A stretch of 29,884 nt of DNA from Hydrogenimonas sp. (GTDB lineage Bacteria; Campylobacterota; Campylobacteria; Campylobacterales; Hydrogenimonadaceae), in assembly GCA_015494675.1 (NCBI GenBank), contig WGAW01000036.1:1-29884 (forward strand), written 5' to 3'. Made by a program: the position numbers and the translations under genes. Positions 25,610 through 29,884 of this stretch are shown here, one piece after another; positions within the stretch are counted from its first letter, which is position 1, and each line of letters begins with the position of its first letter. The notes under the pieces were generated by a model. It was given only the letters and a program-made list of their open reading frames with translations, made no database searches and was not told the DNA's origin.

Positions 25610-26874
25610 TCAATGAAACAATCGAAGCCTTTTTCCGTGAACGGAAAGAGGCATGGCTGAAGCAGAAGATCAAGAAGTCGATGGACCTAGCGACCGTTCA
25701 GCGACTTCACGAGGAGGCGGATGAGAAGTTTTCGCCCGAACATTGGCTCCCCGATGCGGCCAGACGGGCGGGACAGATGGCTATGGCCACCCACCCGTGC
25801 ACCTTTTCTCATCCCTCCAGCCGCAAAAACAAAAACGGCAACGTGACGCCGATCATTTGTGAAGCTCCCTCTACCCCAGACGGGCTTCTTCGCTGCGGCA
25901 ATGTAAAAAACGCACAAACCGATGCCCTGGGCAATGCGGCGGCACTGGATGTGTACAAATTTCTCGATCTAGTGCTTGAAGACGGCAAAAGAGTGATCGA
26001 TCATATTCGCGATGAGTCGCCGCTGGCGAAAAAACTGCTCAATATCGCAACCGAGAATTACGAAAAGTTACGCGACGGCTTCTTGGCGATGATCGGTGTG
26101 TCCGAAAACGAGACGGTTACCAGCAGCAAGATAAAACAGGTCTATTTCCCGATCGAACGACGGGAGTACCACCTCTTGTCTATCTTGACCAATTCAGGCA
26201 TCGTCTTTGCTCTTAAAGAGCGTATCGACAATCTACGATACTCCGAGGAGGCCAAAGCGGCACGTGAAGCCCGCAAAGAGGGCAAATGCATCGAACCGCC
26301 GCACTACAAGGAGCTCTTCGATCTTACGGTTGTCGGTTACGGCGGCACAAAACCTCAGAACATTTCTGTTCTTAACAACCGCTACGGCGGCAAAGCCTAT
26401 CTGCTCTCTTCTTTGCCGCCAAAGATCGAGCGGCGCTTGGTGCGTTTTCCCAAAAAAGATTTTTTCACCGAGTCAATCCCCTATCGGCGGGTGCGAGAGA
26501 TCCTCAAAAGTCTTGATGGCATCATCACGACCGACTACAACAATGTCTATATCCGCCGCGGACGCAAATATCGCTACGAGCAGTTGATGGATCTAATCAT
26601 CGCGCAGATGATGCGGGTGCGAAGCGTAAGCTCCGAGCAGTACCGGGAGGAAGACTCCCGTTTGCCCCAATACCAAAAAATCTGGCTATGTGACGCTTAT
26701 CGCAAAGAGCGCCGAGAGCAAGAGAGATGGCTCGATGATCTGATCGATCATATCTCCCGATGGATCCTGCACCTGATCGAAAGAAACACCAAACGAAAAG
26801 GCCTAAAATTGGGCCCGGCAGAGCTGGCCGATATCCGCGAAAGTGTCGAAGCGTCCAAGGAGGCATTGCGATGA
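25606..26874 (+). CDS. csy1: Cascade large subunit Csy1 (Cas8f)
   Basis: Csy1 is the large subunit of the I-F surveillance complex and with Csy2 holds the 5' end of the crRNA and recognises the PAM. The 422-aa product has family-typical blocks: SPEHWLPDAARRAGQMAMATH near residues 42-62, a Cys-poor middle, the YGGTKPQNISVLNNRYGGKA region (about 245-265) and a helical C-terminus. The start is GTG at 25606 within AAGGAGGTCAAATTGTG, a near-perfect ribosome site, and it overlaps the cas3 TGA. Arg codons are almost all CGN and Ile mostly ATC, unlike pyrF or acs. Confidence 0.93.
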   Translation: MINETIEAFFRERKEAWLKQKIKKSMDLATVQRLHEEADEKFSPEHWLPDAARRAGQMAMATHPCTFSHPSSRKNKNGNVTPIICEAPSTPDGLLRCGNVKNAQTDALGNAAALDVYKFLDLVLEDGKRVIDHIRDESPLAKKLLNIATENYEKLRDGFLAMIGVSENETVTSSKIKQVYFPIERREYHLLSILTNSGIVFALKERIDNLRYSEEAKAAREARKEGKCIEPPHYKELFDLTVVGYGGTKPQNISVLNNRYGGKAYLLSSLPPKIERRLVRFPKKDFFTESIPYRRVREILKSLDGIITTDYNNVYIRRGRKYRYEQLMDLIIAQMMRVRSVSSEQYREEDSRLPQYQKIWLCDAYRKERREQERWLDDLIDHISRWILHLIERNTKRKGLKLGPAELADIRESVEASKEALR

Positions 26875-27737
26875 ACTGCCTGATTATCCCTAACATCCGT
26901 ATTCAAAACGCCAACGCCCTCTCAAGCCCTTACACTGTTGGATTTCCCGCCGTTACCGCATGGCTGGGTGCCGTACACGCACTGGAACGCAGACTCTACG
27001 GTGTGCTGCAGGGAGTGGCTTTCACATCGGTCGGCATCGTCAGTCACGACTGCAATCTGCATACCTACCGAGGACCCGGCGACTTCATGTCATCCATCGT
27101 GGGAACGGCAAATCCGCTGGATGATAAAGGCGAACGCCCCTCTTTCATAGAAGAGGCACGAATCCATCTCGAGGTATCTTTGGTCATAGAACTGTCAGGT
27201 GGGTTTCGCGAATCGATGCGCAATAGTCTCCCGGCGATCGTCTCGAAACAGTTTAGTCGAATGAAGCTGGCCGGCGGAGACATTCTCGGTTTCGAGGCGC
27301 CCGGAATAGTCACCGTAAACCAACCCGTGGAGCTTTTGCGCATACTGGGCCCGGGTTACGCCCTGATCGAACGGCGTGATCTGATGCAAGAGGCCATGCA
27401 AGCGGGGGCCGACGCTCTCGATGCGCTCATCGATCTGCTGGCCGTACACCACCGGTGTGAAGAGGCGGGCGACGCGATACAATGGGAAACGAGCCGCGCT
27501 CAAGAGGGGTGGATCGTCCCTGTCGCCATCGGATTTTTTGGCATATCCGATCTTGGAAAAGCAAAAAACCAACGCGATCCGCACACCCCTCACCGCTTTG
27601 CCGAAAGTGTGGTCACCGTGGGCGAATTCAAAATGCCCCATCGCCTGTCGAATTTGGATGAGATGCTGTGGGAGTACCGCTATGACGAAGACGCCTCCCT
27701 CTATCTATGTGAAACAAAAACAACGAACAAGGAGTAA
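26871..27737 (+). CDS. csy2: Cascade subunit Csy2 (Cas5f)
   Basis: Csy2 is the Cas5-family subunit that caps the 5' handle of the crRNA with Csy1. The 288-aa product begins MNCLIIPNIRIQNANALSSP, matching I-F Csy2 starts, and has the family GFPAVTAWLGAVHALER. Length is somewhat shorter than the Pseudomonas protein (about 327). I placed the start at 26871 (ATGA overlap with csy1) with AAGGAGG upstream; earlier in-frame ATGs lie within csy1 and would add a non-homologous leader. Confidence 0.92.
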   Translation: MNCLIIPNIRIQNANALSSPYTVGFPAVTAWLGAVHALERRLYGVLQGVAFTSVGIVSHDCNLHTYRGPGDFMSSIVGTANPLDDKGERPSFIEEARIHLEVSLVIELSGGFRESMRNSLPAIVSKQFSRMKLAGGDILGFEAPGIVTVNQPVELLRILGPGYALIERRDLMQEAMQAGADALDALIDLLAVHHRCEEAGDAIQWETSRAQEGWIVPVAIGFFGISDLGKAKNQRDPHTPHRFAESVVTVGEFKMPHRLSNLDEMLWEYRYDEDASLYLCETKTTNKE

Positions 27738-27741
27738 AAAA

Positions 27742-28770
27742 ATGGCAAAAAAGAGAAACACGGTTTCCGTTCTGGCATTCGAGAAAAAACTGGTCCCTTC
27801 CGACGGCTATCTTTATGGAACCGACTGGGAACATAGAGACGACAAAGAGAGAGTAACGCCGCTTAAACTGGTGGAAAAATCCGTCCGCGGTACTATAGGC
27901 AATCGACTTAAACCGTCGGTTGCCAACGATCCGGCAAAACTCAATGCCGAGGTGGAGAAACCCAACCTTCAAACGGTAGACAGTTGTGCTCTGGGTGAAA
28001 ATCAGGACACTCTCAAACTCCACTTCACACTCAAAGTACTCGGCAATCTTTTGGAACCTGCGGCCTGTAACGAGCCGGACTTTTTGCAAGTTTACCGTCA
28101 AGCGGTCCAAAACTATATTGACGAAGAGGCTTTTAAGGAGCTCGGTCGTCGCTACGCCCTCAACCTGGCCAACGCCAGATTCCTCTGGCGCAACCGTGTA
28201 GGTGCCGAAGCGATCGAAGTGATAGTAACCGAAATGACCCACGATGGTGAAAAATCGCAATCGTGGCGATTCGATGCCAAATCCTACCCGTTCCGCGATT
28301 TTGACAAAGAAGATGAACAGATCAAAGAGCTGGGTAACCGCATTGCTGCGACCTTAGCTTCTTCAGAGGACTTTTTATTGCTCGATATCGTCTGCTACGC
28401 CAAAATCGGAAACGCTCAGGAGGTATATCCGAGTGAAGAGCTCGTTTTGGACAAGGGACAGGGAAAAAAGAGTAAAGTTCTCTACGAAGTCGACGGCATA
28501 GCGGCGATGCACTCCCAAAAAATCGGAAACGCTTTACGCACCATCGACACATGGTACAGCGACTACATCGAAGAGCAGCGCCCTATCGCCATCGAACCCT
28601 ACGGAGCGGTGACAAATCTGGGCCGTGCATTCAGGAATCCAAAAAATGGAGAGGACTTTTTCACCCTTTTTGATTCCTTAATCGCCGGCCAAGAGATCGA
28701 GAGCGATCAGCGCCACTACGTTATGGCTGTTTTGGTGCGCGGCGGTGTCTTCGGGGAGAGTGACAAATGA
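27742..28770 (+). CDS. csy3: Cascade backbone subunit Csy3 (Cas7f)
   Basis: Csy3 forms the six-copy backbone along the crRNA. The 342-aa product (MAKKRNTVSVLAFEKKLVPS) matches the family in length and has the typical PSDGYLYGTDWE near the N-terminus. The blocks YALNLANARFLWRNRVGAEA (about 133-152) and KNGEDFFTLFDSLI (toward the end) fit the RNA-binding Cas7f core. The start at 27742 has AAGGAG upstream and lies 4 bp after the csy2 stop. Longer in-frame starts lie within csy2. Confidence 0.95.
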   Translation: MAKKRNTVSVLAFEKKLVPSDGYLYGTDWEHRDDKERVTPLKLVEKSVRGTIGNRLKPSVANDPAKLNAEVEKPNLQTVDSCALGENQDTLKLHFTLKVLGNLLEPAACNEPDFLQVYRQAVQNYIDEEAFKELGRRYALNLANARFLWRNRVGAEAIEVIVTEMTHDGEKSQSWRFDAKSYPFRDFDKEDEQIKELGNRIAATLASSEDFLLLDIVCYAKIGNAQEVYPSEELVLDKGQGKKSKVLYEVDGIAAMHSQKIGNALRTIDTWYSDYIEEQRPIAIEPYGAVTNLGRAFRNPKNGEDFFTLFDSLIAGQEIESDQRHYVMAVLVRGGVFGESDK

Positions 28771-29357
28771 TGCCTATATATAGAGAGATAAGGCTCTTCG
28801 ACGATACCGGAATCTCGCTGGGGTTCATCTGGCAAAAGCTCTACGAGCGACTTCATGTAGCCCTTGTGCCTCTAAAAGATGCCGACGGGTGCGTTCCGGT
28901 CGGATTTACGTTTCCCGGATACAAAAGCGATATTTTCCCTTTGGGGAACCGCCTTAGGATATTTGCACCGGATGAGTCTAAACTGAAGCAGCTGAATCTG
29001 GGTCGTGTGCTTTCAGAACTTTCCGATTACACTGTTCTTTCGGAAATTCGAGAGACACCTGCTTCTCACAGGCATGTAATCTTTCGCAGAAAACAGTTCA
29101 AAACAAATCCGCAGCGCATGGCGAAACGATACGCCAAACGACACGGTATTACACTCGAAGAGGCATTGGAACGATACAGCTCCTACGGTGCAGAGGAGAT
29201 AATCGAAAAAAACAGACTGCCTTATTTCAACCTCAATAGTCTCTCTACAGGTCAGCGAATCAGAGTCTTTATCGAAAAAAAGGCGTCAATTCATCGACAA
29301 GAGGGGTTGTTTAATACTTTCGGACTGAGCAAAGGTGCCACACTTCCGGATTTTTGA
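28767..29357 (+). CDS. cas6f: CRISPR RNA endonuclease Cas6f (Csy4)
   Basis: Cas6f cuts the array transcript at the base of each repeat hairpin and stays bound. The 196-aa product has the catalytic His at H30 (KLYERLHVALV, aligned by eye to Pseudomonas H29) and a Ser in SLSTGQ (S158 or S160). An arginine/lysine-rich helix is present at about 102-126 (RHVIFRRKQFKTNPQRMAKR), used to grip the repeat stem. The start overlaps csy3 (ATGA). A second ATG follows at once, so the true start may be one codon later. Confidence 0.94.
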   Translation: MMPIYREIRLFDDTGISLGFIWQKLYERLHVALVPLKDADGCVPVGFTFPGYKSDIFPLGNRLRIFAPDESKLKQLNLGRVLSELSDYTVLSEIRETPASHRHVIFRRKQFKTNPQRMAKRYAKRHGITLEEALERYSSYGAEEIIEKNRLPYFNLNSLSTGQRIRVFIEKKASIHRQEGLFNTFGLSKGATLPDF

Positions 29358-29378
29358 CCCTTTTTTTTACCACATCTT

Positions 29379-29406
29379 GCAAAAGCCCGCAAAAACGGGC
29401 TTTTGC
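29379..29406 (+). terminator. Terminator-like hairpin after cas6f
   Basis: GCAAAAGCCCG (29379-29389) and CGGGCTTTTGC (29396-29406) pair over 11 bp around CAAAAA. T-rich DNA (TTTTTT) begins only 11 bp later, so efficiency is uncertain. It would separate the cas transcript from the array transcript. Confidence 0.5.
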
Positions 29407-29487
29407 ACATATGGGAATTTTTTACTTTTTTATAACTCAATTCAACATAGCTTCGATATAATGGAACTCTCATACAAAACAGCAGCG
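29407..29487 (+). promoter_or_regulatory. CRISPR leader with array promoter
   Basis: AT-rich, with T-runs (29418-29430) and a perfect TATAAT at 29457-29462, 26 bp before repeat 1. Orientation matches the I-F repeat's 3' end (handle CTTAGAAA), so the array is read on the plus strand, like the cas genes. Confidence 0.6.
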
Positions 29488-29815
29488 GTACACTGCCGCA
29501 TAGGCAGCTTAGAAAAAACTGTGCGGCGATCGCGTTGATCTCTTTGGGTACACTGCCGCATAGGCAGCTTAGAAATATATAATCTATCACAAACTACCTG
29601 ACGGGCAGTACACTGCCGCATAGGCAGCTTAGAAAATCTCGCTCAGGCCTTTATTATTAACCGTACCGTACACTGCCGCATAGGCAGCTTAGAAATGGCA
29701 TCAATGGCAAGTGGTTCAGATAGCTTCGTACACTGCCGCATAGGCAGCTTAGAAATTTAACCAATGAGGATGTCCTGGGCTTAATTGGTACACTGCCGCA
29801 TAGGCAGCTTAGAAA
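29488..29815 (+). CRISPR. Type I-F CRISPR array, six identical repeats
   Basis: Six identical 28-bp repeats begin at 29488, 29548, 29608, 29668, 29728 and 29788. Each starts GTACACTGCCGCATAGG and ends CAGCTTAGAAA. All five complete spacers are 32 bp, the I-F length. CTGCC/GGCAG forms the stem with loop GCATA; the canonical I-F repeat differs at only three bases or so (GTTCAC, CCGTATAGG, GCTAAG). The 5' handle of the crRNA would be CTTAGAAA. Exact repeat identity suggests an active, recently used array; it is short. Confidence 0.98.
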
Positions 29816-29884
29816 ATCAGTCAAACTTTATCGTATATAGGTCTACAGTGCAAGCCGTATAGTATGGGTACTACAGTTGCCTAA
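29816..29884 (+). other. Array end: last 32-bp unit and possible degenerate repeat
   Basis: Exactly 32 bp after repeat 6, at 29848, sequence starts GTGCAAGCCGTATAGTATGG. It matches the repeat's first 17 bases with about four changes, one being a single-base gap, then diverges. It may be a decayed terminal repeat, making 29816-29847 a sixth spacer. The remaining bases show nothing recognisable. Confidence 0.45.

Noticed and set aside
29516..29547. Spacer 1 reverse complement reads KEINAIAAQ, similar to a chemotaxis or flagellin segment
   Set aside because: Nine residues are too few to assign a source, and any 32-bp stretch will give a frame by chance; a database search is needed.
29291..29590. 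Minus-strand frame through the start of the array
   Set aside because: It is made of repeat DNA (the repeated LSCLCGSVP peptide is the repeat read backwards) and antisense to cas6f.

Overview
The window looks like chromosomal DNA from a Campylobacterota (Epsilonproteobacteria) member with roughly 50% GC, most like the free-living, vent or sediment type rather than the AT-rich pathogens. The main reason is the cell-envelope cluster fabZ-lpxA-clpX-mreB-mreC-carB on the minus strand, a gene order I know from Campylobacter and relatives. It is supported by the long-form QueH, the two-domain NAD synthetase and frequent ATA, AGA and AGG codons. No species call is possible from sequence alone.

Positions 1-9144 are a tightly packed minus-strand block: nadE, a DUF302 secreted protein, queH, then (probably from its own promoter) fabZ, lpxA, clpX, mreB, mreC and the 5' part of carB, which runs off the left edge. 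Positions 9145-9644 hold a 500-bp intergenic stretch with several palindromes. Positions 9645-13530 are a plus-strand operon of three translationally coupled genes: a TonB-dependent outer-membrane receptor, a periplasmic YfiR-like protein (DUF4154) and a membrane diguanylate cyclase with an intact GGEEF site and I-site. This looks like a route from outer-membrane ligand sensing to cyclic-di-GMP. Positions 13534-14573 (minus) carry a cyclophilin, an unlisted 49-aa protein and a small HTH regulator. Positions 14779-19476 (plus) carry an NDH-2/SQR-like flavoprotein, acetyl-CoA synthetase, a lipoprotein and pyrF.

Positions 19480-20217 are a small-gene region: a 34-aa single-span membrane protein, a 200-bp imperfect palindromic element, a 47-aa helical protein and a tRNA-Ser(GCT). 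Just past the tRNA is a minus-strand gene broken by one frameshift and one in-frame stop.

Positions 21399-29815 are a complete type I-F CRISPR-Cas locus: cas1, cas2-3, csy1 (cas8f), csy2 (cas5f), csy3 (cas7f), cas6f (csy4), a terminator-like hairpin, an AT-rich leader with its own -10, and an array of six identical 28-bp repeats with 32-bp spacers. A degenerate seventh repeat may follow at the array end. The cas genes use mostly CGN for Arg and ATC for Ile, unlike the flanking genes, and sit beside a tRNA gene and a pseudogene, so horizontal acquisition is the likely history. The nuclease, helicase, integrase and Cas6 active-site residues all look present, so the system is probably functional.
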